From an uncultured Bacillaceae bacterium (GTDB lineage Bacteria; Bacillota; Bacilli; Bacillales; Caldibacillaceae), in assembly GCA_937983015.1 (NCBI GenBank), contig CALKAK010000096.1, forward strand, positions 1-49,704: 49,704 nt of DNA. Direction: 5' to 3'. Every line of letters starts with the position of its first letter. Position 1 is the stretch's first letter. The notes under the pieces were generated by a model. It did no database searches. It had not been told where the DNA came from and saw only the letters and a list, made by a program, of their open reading frames with translations. Of the stretch, positions 6,280 to 15,659 are shown piece after piece. The translations under genes and the position numbers were made by a program.

Positions 6280-8883
6280 ATGACTGTAGATCTTCGTGAA
6301 AAAGAAAAACAAAAAGTAGGAATGAAAGAAATCGATCAACTAGTGGAAAGAGGAAATAAAGCACTAAAAGAATTTTTGAATTACAATCAAGAAGAAATTG
6401 ATCACATCGTTAAAGAAATGGCCCTTGCCGGATTAAACAATCATATGTATCTGGCAAAGTTAGCCTATGAAGAAACAAAGCGTGGGGTATTTGAAGATAA
6501 AGTGATTAAGAACATCTTTGCGACAGAATATATATATCACGGGATTAAATACGATAAAACGGTAGGAATTATTCGCGAAAATGATCAAGAGGGAATCGTT
6601 GAAGTGGCAGAACCCGTAGGTGTCATCGCTGGTGTAACCCCTGTAACGAATCCAACATCAACTGTATTGTTCAAATCCTTGATTTCCATTAAAACAAGAA
6701 ATCCGATTATTTTCGCTTTCCATCCTTCCGCTCAACAATCAAGTAAAGAGGCGGCAAGAATTGTTCTTGAAGCGGCGGTTAAAGCCGGTGCACCAAAACA
6801 TTGCATTCAGTGGATTGAACATCCGGCTTTGGAAAAAACACAATATTTAATGTCACATCCAGGAGTTTCGCTCATTTTAGCAACTGGTGGTTCAGGTATG
6901 GTAAAATCAGCGTATATGTCAGGAAAACCGGCTTTAGGAGTCGGTCCAGGAAATGTTCCTTGTTATATAGAAAAATCAGCTAATATTAAGCGAGCAGTCA
7001 ATGATTTGATTCTATCGAAAACTTTTGATAATGGAATGATTTGCGCTTCAGAACAGGCGATTATTGTCGATGAAGAAATTTATGATGAAGTGAAAAAAGA
7101 ACTGATTCGAAACGACTGTTACTTTTTAACAAAAGAAGAAAAAGAAAAAGTAGCAAACGTTGTGATCAATGAAAAAACAGGCTCGGTTAATCCGGCGGTC
7201 GTCGGGCAGTCTGCTGTGACTATTGCCAGCATGGCAGGGATAAAGGTTCCAGAAAATACGAAAATATTAATTGGCGAAACGGAAAAAGTGGGTCCTGAAG
7301 AACCTCTATCACGTGAAAAATTAAGTCCAGTCCTTGCCTGCTTCAAAGTAAAGAATGCTGAAGAGGGAATCAAACGGGCCGAAGAGATGCTAGAGTTCGG
7401 CGGAAAGGGACACTCCGCTGTCATCCACTCGGAGAATAAAGATGTGATCTACGAATATAGTCGTCGGGTCAAAGCGTGTCGGATTATTGTCAATCAACCA
7501 TCGTCTCAAGGAGCAATCGGTGATATTTATAATGCCTATATTCCATCTTTGACACTTGGCTGTGGTACATTTGGCGGAAACTCAGTTTCAACGAACGTGG
7601 GAACCACTCATTTAATCAACCAGAAAATTATGGCGAAGCGTCGTGTTAACATGCAATGGTTTAAAGTGCCACCAAAAATTTACTTTGAAAAAGATTCAGT
7701 ACAATATTTGGAAAAAATGCCAGATATATCAAAAGCGTTCATCGTAACCGATGAAACGATGGTAGATCTGGGCTATGTCGATAAAGTCTTATATTATTTA
7801 AGAAAACGTCGTGACTATGTCCACAGTAAAATTTTCACCGATGTAGAACCGGACCCGTCTGTACAAACCGTGATGAACGGTGTAGATGCGATGTTTGATT
7901 TTGAACCGGACGTCATCATAGCTTTAGGCGGCGGTTCAGTCATGGATGCGGCCAAAGGTATGTGGCTCTTTTATGAGCATCCGGAAATTGAATTTAATTG
8001 GACTCGACAAAAATTTATGGATATCCGGAAACGTGTATTTAAATTCCCTAAACTAGGAAAAAAGGCAAAATTAGTCTGTATCCCAACAACGTCAGGAACA
8101 GGTTCAGAAGTAACGTCTTTCTCTGTAATCACCGATCGGGATTTAGACATCAAATATCCACTTGCTGACTACGAACTCACACCGGATGTGGCTATTGTGG
8201 ACCCTAATTTTGTCATGTCCGTCCCTAAAACAGTGACTGCCGACACCGGTATGGACGTTCTAACCCATGCCATTGAAGCATATGTATCGAATATGGCTAA
8301 TGACTATACGGACGGTCTGGCAATTAAAGCAATCCAACTCGTCTTTGAATATTTACCGAAAGCCTATCATAATGGCGATGATGAATTAGCAAGGGAAAAA
8401 ATGCATAACGCTTCAACTATTGCAGGCATGGCCTTTACCAATGCATTTCTCGGTATTAATCATAGCATCGCTCACAAACTTGGTGCGGCTTTCAACATCC
8501 CGCATGGTCGTGTCAATGCGATCTTATTGCCTCATGTTATTCGCTATAATGCCGAGAAACCGAAAAAATTCTCCACTTTCCCGAAATACGAGTACTTTGT
8601 AGCGGATAAGCGGTATGCGGAGATCGCTAGATTTCTCGGACTTCCTGCTAGAACGACCGAAGAAGGGGTAGAAAGTTTGATTAAAGCAGTCATCGATCTG
8701 GCCAAGTCGATCGATATCAAAATGAGTTTACGTGAACAGGGGGTTACAAAAGAAGAATTAGAAGCAAACATCAAAGAGTTGGCAGAGAATGCCTTTGAAG
8801 ATCAATGTACGACAACGAATCCGAAACTTCCACTTGTTTCTGAACTTGAGGAAATCATTCGAAATGCATATAAAGGGGTTTAA
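6280..8883 (+). CDS. adhE: Bifunctional acetaldehyde-CoA/alcohol dehydrogenase AdhE
   Basis: Reduces acetyl-CoA to acetaldehyde and then ethanol, oxidising two NADH; AdhE proteins assemble into long spirosome filaments. The 867-aa product has the full two-domain architecture. The N-terminal CoA-acylating aldehyde dehydrogenase (about 1-440) has catalytic Cys255 in GMICASEQ. The C-terminal iron alcohol dehydrogenase has GGGSVMDAAKG, TSGTGSEVTSFSVITD and the metal-binding segments DVLTHAIEAY and HSIAHKLGAAFNIPHG. Length is normal and nothing key is missing. AAGGAGG lies 7 nt before the ATG. Expression is probably controlled by the Rex/Fnr box at 5913-5930. It is monocistronic, with terminators on both sides, and sits in a locus where B. 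subtilis has no adhE, so it is an insertion relative to that genome. Confidence 0.98.
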   Translation: MTVDLREKEKQKVGMKEIDQLVERGNKALKEFLNYNQEEIDHIVKEMALAGLNNHMYLAKLAYEETKRGVFEDKVIKNIFATEYIYHGIKYDKTVGIIRENDQEGIVEVAEPVGVIAGVTPVTNPTSTVLFKSLISIKTRNPIIFAFHPSAQQSSKEAARIVLEAAVKAGAPKHCIQWIEHPALEKTQYLMSHPGVSLILATGGSGMVKSAYMSGKPALGVGPGNVPCYIEKSANIKRAVNDLILSKTFDNGMICASEQAIIVDEEIYDEVKKELIRNDCYFLTKEEKEKVANVVINEKTGSVNPAVVGQSAVTIASMAGIKVPENTKILIGETEKVGPEEPLSREKLSPVLACFKVKNAEEGIKRAEEMLEFGGKGHSAVIHSENKDVIYEYSRRVKACRIIVNQPSSQGAIGDIYNAYIPSLTLGCGTFGGNSVSTNVGTTHLINQKIMAKRRVNMQWFKVPPKIYFEKDSVQYLEKMPDISKAFIVTDETMVDLGYVDKVLYYLRKRRDYVHSKIFTDVEPDPSVQTVMNGVDAMFDFEPDVIIALGGGSVMDAAKGMWLFYEHPEIEFNWTRQKFMDIRKRVFKFPKLGKKAKLVCIPTTSGTGSEVTSFSVITDRDLDIKYPLADYELTPDVAIVDPNFVMSVPKTVTADTGMDVLTHAIEAYVSNMANDYTDGLAIKAIQLVFEYLPKAYHNGDDELAREKMHNASTIAGMAFTNAFLGINHSIAHKLGAAFNIPHGRVNAILLPHVIRYNAEKPKKFSTFPKYEYFVADKRYAEIARFLGLPARTTEEGVESLIKAVIDLAKSIDIKMSLREQGVTKEELEANIKELAENAFEDQCTTTNPKLPLVSELEEIIRNAYKGV

Positions 8884-8951
8884 AATCGAATTAAACAAAT
8901 TTTTATCAATAAGTGTTTCGTTGACAAACATTCATCATTTTAAATCTATGA

Positions 8952-8992
8952 ACGGCAAGGCTTTCCTCTATGAAGTCTTGCCGTATTTTTTT
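8952..8992 (+). terminator. Terminator after adhE
   Basis: ACGGCAAG (8952-8959) pairs with CTTGCCGT (8977-8984), with an inner CTT/AAG extension, followed by ATTTTTTT. Confidence 0.88.
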
Positions 8993-9098
8993 CTTCATGT
9001 TCATTATTTTGAAGAAATAAGAGTAATGATCATAGATTTCTTTCTTCAGAATCTAAATGGTTCGGAATACTTTGCATGTTCGACATCCGACAAATTTG

Positions 9099-9107
9099 TG
9101 ATAAAAT
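9099..9107 (+). promoter_or_regulatory. Extended -10 promoter for ruvA
   Basis: TGATAAAAT (9099-9107) matches the TGnTATAAT extended -10 with one change. A weak TTCGAC lies 17 nt upstream of the hexamer. The start codon follows 33 nt later. Confidence 0.55.
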
Positions 9108-9139
9108 GGTATTCAGCATACAAGGGGAGAGAAGAAACA

Positions 9140-9730
9140 TTGTTCGAATATATTACCGGAACTATCCAATATATCGGTCCGGAATACATTGTTCTGGAAA
9201 ATAATGGAATCGGTTATCAAATTATCACACCGAACCCGTATAAATTTAAAAACGATGGAACGATACAGAAAGTATATACTTATTTATATGTGCGAGAAGA
9301 TGCCCTGACTTTATATGGATTTTTAACCGCTACGGAAAAATCTTTTTTCTTAAAACTATTGAATGTATCAGGAATCGGTCCCAGGGGCGCACTTGCCATA
9401 TTGTCTGCCGCTACTCCTGAACAAATCGCCCTTGCAATCGAACAGGAAAATGAAAAAATATTGACAACTCTACCTGGAGTCGGAAAAAAAACCGCCCGAC
9501 AAATGATTTTGGATTTGAAAGGTAAAGTGACTGAATTCGTTCCCATCGTCCGGTCAAAAGAAAATGATATTTCTGCAGGTGAGAACTCCGAGCTGGAAGA
9601 AGCGCTTCTCGCCCTGCAGGCGCTCGGTTATTCGGATCAGGAAATCCGCAGGGTAAAACCGATCTTGCAAAAAGAAAAACTGAAAGTGGACGAATATATC
9701 CGTCTTGCTTTGCAGCAATTTATTTCCTAG
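9140..9730 (+). CDS. ruvA: Holliday junction branch migration protein RuvA
   Basis: RuvA forms tetramers that hold the Holliday junction and load the RuvB motor. The 196-aa product has the N-terminal OB-fold (YITGTIQYIGPEYIVLENNG), two helix-hairpin-helix motifs (LLNVSGIGPRGAL, LTTLPGVGKKTA) and the C-terminal RuvB-binding domain ending LALQQFIS. The TTG at 9140 is chosen as start because family members begin at exactly this point and GGGGAG lies 10 nt upstream. The same frame stays open back to 8789, but that part overlaps adhE and its terminator and is not RuvA-like. ruvB follows 12 nt after the stop. Confidence 0.96.
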   Translation: MFEYITGTIQYIGPEYIVLENNGIGYQIITPNPYKFKNDGTIQKVYTYLYVREDALTLYGFLTATEKSFFLKLLNVSGIGPRGALAILSAATPEQIALAIEQENEKILTTLPGVGKKTARQMILDLKGKVTEFVPIVRSKENDISAGENSELEEALLALQALGYSDQEIRRVKPILQKEKLKVDEYIRLALQQFIS

Positions 9731-9742
9731 AGGGGGATGATC

Positions 9743-10744
9743 GTGACTGAAGCTGAACGTATTGTTTCTGAAGAAGCAAGCTATGAAGAGCTCGCTTTAG
9801 AACCCTCTTTACGTCCCCGATTTTTAAAGCAATATATCGGCCAGACGAAAGTTAAAGAGCAATTGAGAGTCTTCATAGAAGCGGCGAAAATGCGGAAGGA
9901 ATCCCTGGACCATGTATTACTCTATGGCCCTCCTGGTCTTGGCAAAACGACCTTGGCGACGATCATCGCCAATGAAATGGGGGTTGGAATACGCACGACT
10001 TCCGGTCCGGCTATCGAACGCCCGGGGGACCTTGCGGCGATTTTAGCCGGGATCGAGCCGGGGGATGTTCTATTCATCGATGAAATCCATCGCTTGCATG
10101 TGGCGGTAGAGGAAGTGTTGTACCCGGCGATGGAAGATTTTTGTATCGACATCGTGATCGGAAAGGGGCCAAGCGCCCGCTCCATTCGCCTTGATTTGCC
10201 ACCGTTTACACTTGTCGGTGCAACGACACGGGCAGGGGCGCTTTCTGCACCACTGAGGGACCGTTTCGGCGTCATTAGCCGGCTCGATTACTATACGATC
10301 GCCGATTTAACCGAGATCGTTAAGCGAACGGCGGGAATTTTCGAGACGGAGATCGATGAAGAGGCGGCGATCGAAATCGCCTCCCGTTCCCGGGGAACAC
10401 CCCGGATCGCCAACCGCTTATTACGCCGGGTGCGAGACTATGCCCAGGTCAAAGGAGATGGTCGGATCGATCATGCGATTGCGAAAAAAGCTCTTGATGC
10501 CATGCGTGTGGACCGGCGTGGTCTGGATGAAATTGACCACAAGCTCTTATTAACGATCATCGAGAAGTTCAATGGGGGGCCTGTCGGTCTGGAGACATTG
10601 GCCGCAACGATCGGAGAGGAAGCCGGAACAATTGAAGATGTTTACGAGCCCTACCTATTGCAGATCGGCTTTTTGCAAAGGACACCGCGCGGACGAGTTG
10701 TGACAAGGGATGTTTATGAACATTTTCGCATGGAGGTTCCGTAA
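9743..10744 (+). CDS. ruvB: Holliday junction DNA helicase RuvB
   Basis: AAA+ ATPase that drives branch migration with RuvA. The 333-aa product has Walker A GPPGLGKT (62-69), Walker B FIDEIH (111-116), sensor GATTRAG and a C-terminal winged helix. The start is the GTG at 9743, which leaves proper spacing to AGGGGG at 9731-9736; an ATG at 9737 directly abuts that motif. It is co-transcribed with ruvA, and the DUF2905 gene begins 3 nt after the stop. Confidence 0.98.
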   Translation: MTEAERIVSEEASYEELALEPSLRPRFLKQYIGQTKVKEQLRVFIEAAKMRKESLDHVLLYGPPGLGKTTLATIIANEMGVGIRTTSGPAIERPGDLAAILAGIEPGDVLFIDEIHRLHVAVEEVLYPAMEDFCIDIVIGKGPSARSIRLDLPPFTLVGATTRAGALSAPLRDRFGVISRLDYYTIADLTEIVKRTAGIFETEIDEEAAIEIASRSRGTPRIANRLLRRVRDYAQVKGDGRIDHAIAKKALDAMRVDRRGLDEIDHKLLLTIIEKFNGGPVGLETLAATIGEEAGTIEDVYEPYLLQIGFLQRTPRGRVVTRDVYEHFRMEVP

Positions 10745-10747
10745 AAA

Positions 10748-10954
10748 ATGTCAGGACTAGGAAAAATATTGATGACGATCGGAGGCATTCTATTAGTAAT
10801 CGGCTTTTTAATGCAGTTTACGAATTTCGGTAAGTTACCGGGAGATATCGTGATCCGTAAAGGAAATTTTACTTTTTATTTTCCAATTGCAACATCAATC
10901 ATCCTCAGTATCATTCTCACCTTAATTTTTTATTTTCTAGGCAAATTGAAATGA
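10748..10954 (+). CDS. Small DUF2905-family membrane protein
   Basis: A 68-aa protein with two hydrophobic segments (about 5-25 and 46-65) joined by the conserved DUF2905 linker FGKLPGDIVIRKGNF. Function is unknown. A GGAGGTT ribosome-binding site sits inside the end of ruvB. The same kind of gene lies between ruvB and queA in other Bacillaceae, so the position is conserved. Confidence 0.85.
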   Translation: MSGLGKILMTIGGILLVIGFLMQFTNFGKLPGDIVIRKGNFTFYFPIATSIILSIILTLIFYFLGKLK

Positions 10955-10967
10955 AGTTGGTGGTTAG

Positions 10968-11996
10968 ATGAAAGTCGATGAATTCGATTATGAATTACCG
11001 GAAGAATTGATCGCACAGACACCTTTAAAAGAGCGTTCACAAAGCCGGTTAATGGTATTGGACCGAAAAACAGGAGCCATTGAACATCGGATTTTTGCCG
11101 ATATCATCGATTATTTACACCCGGGAGATTGTTTGGTTCTTAATGATACGAAAGTTTTACCGGCAAGATTATTCGGAACCAAAAGGGATACCGGTGCCCA
11201 TGTGGAAGTATTGCTTCTTAAACGAATTGAAGGGGACCGCTGGGAAACGTTGGTGAAACCGGCGAAACGGATTAAAAAAGGGACCGTGGTGGAATTTGGT
11301 GATGGACGGCTGTCCGCACGCTGTATAGAGATTTTGGATTATGGCGGACGGGTTTTTGAATTCGAGTACGATGGTATTTTTTATGAAATTCTCGAGCAAC
11401 TGGGTGAAATGCCCCTTCCCCCGTACATTCATGAGAAATTGGCGGATAAAGATCGCTACCAGACCGTTTATGCTCGCGAGGAAGGATCGGCGGCTGCCCC
11501 AACTGCCGGATTGCATTTCACGGAAGCGTTACTGGATGAAATCCGGGAAAAAGGCGTGCATATCGCCTTCATTACTTTACATGTTGGATTGGGTACGTTC
11601 CGGCCCGTTAAAGTCGAAACGGTGGAAGAACATAAAATGCATGCAGAATTTTATCATATGAGTGAAAAGACGGCCCAGCTTCTCAATGATGTGAAAAAAG
11701 CGGGCGGGAGGATCATCCCCGTCGGGACGACATCGACACGCACGCTCGAGACAATCGCAACGAAATATGATGGCAAATTTGTTGCGGAACGGGGCTGGAC
11801 CGATATTTTTATCTATCCAGGTTATGAATTCAAGGCAATCGATGGTTTGATCACAAATTTCCATTTACCAAAATCGACTTTAATCATGCTCGTCAGCGCT
11901 TTCGCCGGTAAAGAAAATATCATGAATGCGTATCGAATCGCCGTTAAGGAGCGGTATCGCTTTTTTAGTTTCGGCGATGCGATGTTCATTAAATAA
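10968..11996 (+). CDS. queA: tRNA preQ1 ribosyltransferase-isomerase QueA
   Basis: Transfers and isomerises the ribosyl part of S-adenosylmethionine onto preQ1 in tRNA to make epoxyqueuosine. The 342-aa product is full length and begins MKVDEFDYELPEELIAQ-PL, with conserved LNDTKVLPARL, GSAAAPTAGLHFT and LITNFHLPKSTL. The ATG at 10968 follows GGTGG. It is co-directional with tgt, the enzyme of the preceding step, 83 nt downstream. The dedicated preQ1 synthesis genes are not in this window. Confidence 0.98.
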   Translation: MKVDEFDYELPEELIAQTPLKERSQSRLMVLDRKTGAIEHRIFADIIDYLHPGDCLVLNDTKVLPARLFGTKRDTGAHVEVLLLKRIEGDRWETLVKPAKRIKKGTVVEFGDGRLSARCIEILDYGGRVFEFEYDGIFYEILEQLGEMPLPPYIHEKLADKDRYQTVYAREEGSAAAPTAGLHFTEALLDEIREKGVHIAFITLHVGLGTFRPVKVETVEEHKMHAEFYHMSEKTAQLLNDVKKAGGRIIPVGTTSTRTLETIATKYDGKFVAERGWTDIFIYPGYEFKAIDGLITNFHLPKSTLIMLVSAFAGKENIMNAYRIAVKERYRFFSFGDAMFIK

Positions 11997-12079
11997 AGTC
12001 TATGGTGCCATCGACCGGCACGATCACTTGATTTATATCGATGATCGATCAAGAACTCAATCAGGAAGGAGTTGCTTCA

Positions 12080-13219
12080 TTGGCCGCGATTTCTTTTGAA
12101 GTTATCAAGACTGAAAAACATACTGGAGCACGATTAGGAATCCTACATACACCTCACGGTTCTTTTGAGACACCGATGTTCATGCCCGTTGGCACGCTTG
12201 CCACGGTAAAAACCATGTCACCGGAAGAATTGAAAGAAATCGGTGCTGGCGTCATTTTAAGTAATACGTATCATTTATGGCTCCGTCCCGGTGAAGATAT
12301 TGTCCAGGAAGCCGGTGGACTGCATACATTTATGAACTGGGACCGGGGAATTTTGACGGACTCAGGTGGCTTTCAGGTTTTCAGTTTAAGTAAATTCCGG
12401 AAAATTGAAGAAAAAGGCGTGCATTTCCGCAACCATTTGAGCGGGGAAAAATTATTTTTGACACCGGAAAAATCAATAAAAATTCAAAATGCCCTCGGTG
12501 CCGATATCATCATGGCTTTCGATGAATGTCCGCCTTATCCAGCCGATTATAAGTATGTGAAAGAATCCACGGAAAGAACTTCTCGCTGGGCGGAACGCTG
12601 CTTGATAGCCCACGATCGTCCGGAAGATCAGGCGCTTTTCGGGATCGTCCAGGGCGGTATGTATAAGGACCTGCGTAAACAAAGTGCAATGGATCTCATT
12701 TCATTAGACTTTCCTGGTTATGCCATCGGTGGGTTGTCGGTTGGGGAGCCTAAACCATTGATGAATGAAGTATTAGAGTTTACAACACCATTGCTTCCGG
12801 CAAATAAGCCCCGTTACTTGATGGGAGTTGGTTCCCCCGATTCGTTAATCGACGGTGTGATTCGCGGTGTTGACATGTTCGATTGTGTCCTGCCGACACG
12901 GATCGCAAGAAACGGTACGGTCATGACTTCCAGGGGACGCCTCGTGGTAAAAAACGCTACATACGCCCGGGATTTTCGACCATTGGATGAAAACTGCGAT
13001 TGCTATACGTGCCGGAACTATACGAGGGCGTACATTCGTCACTTAATCCATACAAATGAAATTCTCGGATTTCGATTATGTACTTATCATAATCTATATT
13101 TTTTGCTAAAATTAATGGAGCAAGTCCGGCAGGCGATACGTGAGGATCGTTTGCAGGATTTTCGTGAAGAATTTTTCGAACAGTATGGTTTCAACAAACC
13201 AGATGCGAAAAACTTTTAA
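12080..13219 (+). CDS. tgt: tRNA-guanine transglycosylase
   Basis: Exchanges guanine-34 of GUN-anticodon tRNAs for preQ1. The 379-aa product shows the TIM-barrel landmarks HGSFETPMFMPVGTLATVK, LTDSGGFQVFSL (proton-accepting Asp), GVDMFDCVLPTRIARNG (nucleophilic Asp) and the zinc site CDCYTC plus a downstream His. The start is the TTG at 12080, behind AGGAAGGAG with 8-nt spacing; a TTG-started protein gives the usual family N-terminus and length. The in-frame ATG at 12041 precedes the ribosome-binding site. Confidence 0.97.
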   Translation: MAAISFEVIKTEKHTGARLGILHTPHGSFETPMFMPVGTLATVKTMSPEELKEIGAGVILSNTYHLWLRPGEDIVQEAGGLHTFMNWDRGILTDSGGFQVFSLSKFRKIEEKGVHFRNHLSGEKLFLTPEKSIKIQNALGADIIMAFDECPPYPADYKYVKESTERTSRWAERCLIAHDRPEDQALFGIVQGGMYKDLRKQSAMDLISLDFPGYAIGGLSVGEPKPLMNEVLEFTTPLLPANKPRYLMGVGSPDSLIDGVIRGVDMFDCVLPTRIARNGTVMTSRGRLVVKNATYARDFRPLDENCDCYTCRNYTRAYIRHLIHTNEILGFRLCTYHNLYFLLKLMEQVRQAIREDRLQDFREEFFEQYGFNKPDAKNF

Positions 13220-13246
13220 TTCGTGCCGATGAAAGGAGGAAGGTAC

Positions 13247-13528
13247 ATGAACGCCCCCATGATTCAGAGCATTATTATGCTCGTTTTAATGTTCGCGATT
13301 TTTTACTTTATACTAATCCGCCCGCAGCAAAAACAACAGAAAAGAGTGCGGGAAATGCAAGCGAATTTAGCACGGGGCGATAAAGTCATCACGATCGGTG
13401 GGTTACACGGTAAAATCGATTCCCTGGATGAGACTACGGTTGTCATTCGTTGTAATGATGGAAGTCGTCTTACATACGATCGTACGGCAATTCGCGAAGT
13501 TGTCGAAAAAGCGAAGGACTCCAAATAA
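13247..13528 (+). CDS. yajC: Preprotein translocase accessory subunit YajC
   Basis: A small single-pass membrane protein associated with SecDF and SecYEG. The 93-aa product has one hydrophobic helix (about 6-23), then RPQQKQQKR and a conserved KVITIGGLHGKI domain. The ATG at 13247 lies 7 nt after AAAGGAGG. Its position after tgt is conserved in many bacteria. secDF lies further down in this window, separated by two minus-strand genes and comN. Confidence 0.95.
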   Translation: MNAPMIQSIIMLVLMFAIFYFILIRPQQKQQKRVREMQANLARGDKVITIGGLHGKIDSLDETTVVIRCNDGSRLTYDRTAIREVVEKAKDSK

Positions 13529-13544
13529 AATAGATGTACAATCA

Positions 13545-13571
13545 ATGGCCGGATGCATCCGGCCATTTTTA
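13545..13571. terminator. Bidirectional terminator between yajC and the TIGR04086 gene
   Basis: A perfect 22-nt palindrome (13545-13566, centre ATGCAT) with T-rich sequence downstream on the plus strand. It lies between two convergent genes and can serve both, although no long T-run is visible on the minus side. Confidence 0.75.
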
Positions 13572-13958
13572 TGTTCTCTGACCGCTTCCCTGGGCGATAT
13601 TTACCCCGAGGATGGCCCCCATAATGATCGTTAAAATAAAGCAGATATAGTAGATCGCTTGATTCAAAGTAATCGGTGTGTCGTGACCGAGGTATTGAAA
13701 AGAAAAGTTAATGATGGTATACAAAACCCCCATGCAAAGACCGATCAACCAGCCTTTTTCCTTTCCCTTTCCTCCGCCGATCATACCACCGGTAAATAAA
13801 ATGATGAAAGAAATGATGGTTGTTGCTAAATGAAAATCACTTTCTTTCAATGAAGTGAATTTTAAAATTAATGAAAATATGAGACTGATCACCCCGACAA
13901 GGCCATAGATGATGGCCAGACCGAAAAACACAGCGCTGATCAAGTTTTTCGTATCCAC
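13569..13958 (-). CDS. TIGR04086 family membrane protein (YrzE-like)
   Basis: A 129-aa protein with four hydrophobic segments and the glycine-rich GGMIGGGKGKEKGWLIG motif between the second and third, typical of TIGR04086. Function is unknown. It begins with GTG at 13958, preceded by GAGGGGGAT. In B. subtilis yrzE lies in the same place, between yajC and the spoVB neighbourhood. It is convergent with yajC and shares the palindromic terminator. Confidence 0.8.
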   Translation of the reverse strand: MDTKNLISAVFFGLAIIYGLVGVISLIFSLILKFTSLKESDFHLATTIISFIILFTGGMIGGGKGKEKGWLIGLCMGVLYTIINFSFQYLGHDTPITLNQAIYYICFILTIIMGAILGVNIAQGSGQRT

Positions 13959-14041
13959 AGTTCATCCCCCTCATCTTCCCTTTGCTAGTACAAGCATATT
14001 CACCGCCAGCATGATTTAGAAGAAAAAGAGCGATTGTTTCT

Positions 14042-15583
14042 TTATTTTTTGAAGAAGGCAAGCATGCGCCACAAATCCCGACCCTTAATAATCTGAAAAA
14101 CTAGTAATAATAAGAGGTATATAAACGTCATGCTCCCGCCCGTAATCGCCAGTTTTACCAAAAGGGCAGATGTATCGTTTACGATCTGCCAGATCTTTTC
14201 TCCGGCAAAACCTGTCAGGAGGGTGATGATGATGATTTTTAAGTAATCACGCACAACGATCGTAAAGGAAATGACTTTCATGATGGTGGCCAGATGTAAA
14301 AATGATACGAGAACGAAACCGGTGATGATTCCGAGGGCCACACCATGAATGCCGAAATCCGGATTGGATGCGAGGAAGAAAAAGAGCGCTAATTTAACGA
14401 TCGTGCCGACGAGACTGTTGATCATCGCCGCGTTTGCTAAATCAAGGGCTTGCAGGATGGCCTGTAAAGGGGCTTGTAAATAGGCGAATACGATGAAGGG
14501 AGCCATGATCGTGATAAAAACGGCGGCATTCGTTGAACCGTATACGAACATGAGTAACGGTTCATTTAACTGATAAAGGAGGACTGTCGCCAGGGCGCCG
14601 GTAATCACTCCGAATTTAATCGTCTGCTGGATTCTTTTATCGATGAGAGCGATATTGTTGAGTGATTTTGCCTCACTGATCGCCGGAACGAGTGAGACAC
14701 TCAAGGCGTTCATAAAAAAAGATGGTAATAATAAGAGCGGGAGAGCGAAACCGGTTAACAGACCGTACTGTTTCGTGGCTTGCACGGAAGCGAGTCCACT
14801 GATGGCCAGCGCCTGCGTGACGATGATCGGTTCTAAAAACCAGGAGACAGAACCGATTAAACGACTACCTAAGGTGGGGATGGCGATGGGAAATAATTCC
14901 CGCGCGATGTCCCATCCTCTATGGAAACTTGTCCAGAGTTTTTTGCGGAACGGAAATGCTTTTTTCAATTTGAACATCGTAAGCAAATAGAACAAGGCGA
15001 CGAATTCACCGATAATGGTCGCCGCCATGGCGGCACCCGCTGCATATTCCACGCCATAGGGTAAAAATAATTTAGCCAGAAAGCCGATGAAACAAATCCG
15101 GACCACCTGTTCGATGATCTGCGAGATGGCAGAGGGACGCATATTCTGCGTTCCTTGAAAATATCCCCGGATTACCGAGGAAACGGCAATGATCGGTGTG
15201 ACAGGTGCGATTGCTAACAGGGGATACATGATTCGTTGATCGGTAAAGAACGTTTCCGCCAGGAAAGGGGTGGTGACGAATAGAATCGGTGTGAATATGA
15301 ATGAAAGTCCCAGGGTGATACTTAAAGAAATGACGAGAATTCTTTTTACTTTATCATGTTGACCCAGGGCCAGCGCTTCAGCTACCCGTTTCGAGATCGC
15401 GACAGGGATCCCGAACTGGGTGATGGTAACGGCAAGAATAAACGTCGGATAAGCCATCATATAAAGCCCGACCCCTTCCTCGCCGATCGAACGGGCGATT
15501 ACGATCCGGTTGAGGAAGCCGAGGATACGCGTGACTAAACCGGCGGTTAATAAAATAAGCATCCCCTTTAAAAATTTCGACAT
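14042..15583 (-). CDS. spoVB: Stage V sporulation protein SpoVB (MOP-superfamily flippase)
   Basis: A polytopic membrane protein needed for spore cortex synthesis, thought to flip lipid-linked peptidoglycan precursors. The protein is 513 aa from the ATG at 15583, with about 14 hydrophobic helices and the family's N-terminal motifs (TAGLVTRILGFLNRIVIAR, GEEGVGLYMMAYP, RGYFQGTQNM). I prefer this ATG to the TTG eight codons upstream because it gives the usual N-terminus and GGGAAGG lies before it, though close. It runs against the neighbouring comN-secDF unit. Other MOP flippases are similar, but identity to SpoVB and the location support this one. Confidence 0.9.
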   Translation of the reverse strand: MSKFLKGMLILLTAGLVTRILGFLNRIVIARSIGEEGVGLYMMAYPTFILAVTITQFGIPVAISKRVAEALALGQHDKVKRILVISLSITLGLSFIFTPILFVTTPFLAETFFTDQRIMYPLLAIAPVTPIIAVSSVIRGYFQGTQNMRPSAISQIIEQVVRICFIGFLAKLFLPYGVEYAAGAAMAATIIGEFVALFYLLTMFKLKKAFPFRKKLWTSFHRGWDIARELFPIAIPTLGSRLIGSVSWFLEPIIVTQALAISGLASVQATKQYGLLTGFALPLLLLPSFFMNALSVSLVPAISEAKSLNNIALIDKRIQQTIKFGVITGALATVLLYQLNEPLLMFVYGSTNAAVFITIMAPFIVFAYLQAPLQAILQALDLANAAMINSLVGTIVKLALFFFLASNPDFGIHGVALGIITGFVLVSFLHLATIMKVISFTIVVRDYLKIIIITLLTGFAGEKIWQIVNDTSALLVKLAITGGSMTFIYLLLLLVFQIIKGRDLWRMLAFFKK

Positions 15584-15628
15584 TTCCTTCCCTGCCTTCT
15601 CAAACAAACGATTTTTTTATACAATTGA

Positions 15629-15659
15629 TATATATGCTTGTACGTGGACAAGTCATGAC
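15629..15659 (-). promoter_or_regulatory. Candidate sigma-E promoter for spoVB
   Basis: Read on the minus strand: GTCATGAC, a 15-nt spacer, then CATATATA, compared with the sigma-E consensus (TCATATT, about 14-15 nt, CATACAAT). It starts about 45 nt before the spoVB ATG. The -10 matches only partly. Mother-cell sigma-E control of spoVB is known in B. subtilis. Confidence 0.4.

Noticed and set aside
6092..6283. 63-codon open frame running into the adhE start
   Set aside because: It starts with TTG without a ribosome-binding site, lies inside the leader, and has an AT-rich, hydrophobic random composition. Probably chance.
8789..9139. Upstream extension of the ruvA frame
   Set aside because: It overlaps the end of adhE and its terminator and has no RuvA similarity; RuvA proteins begin at the TTG at 9140.
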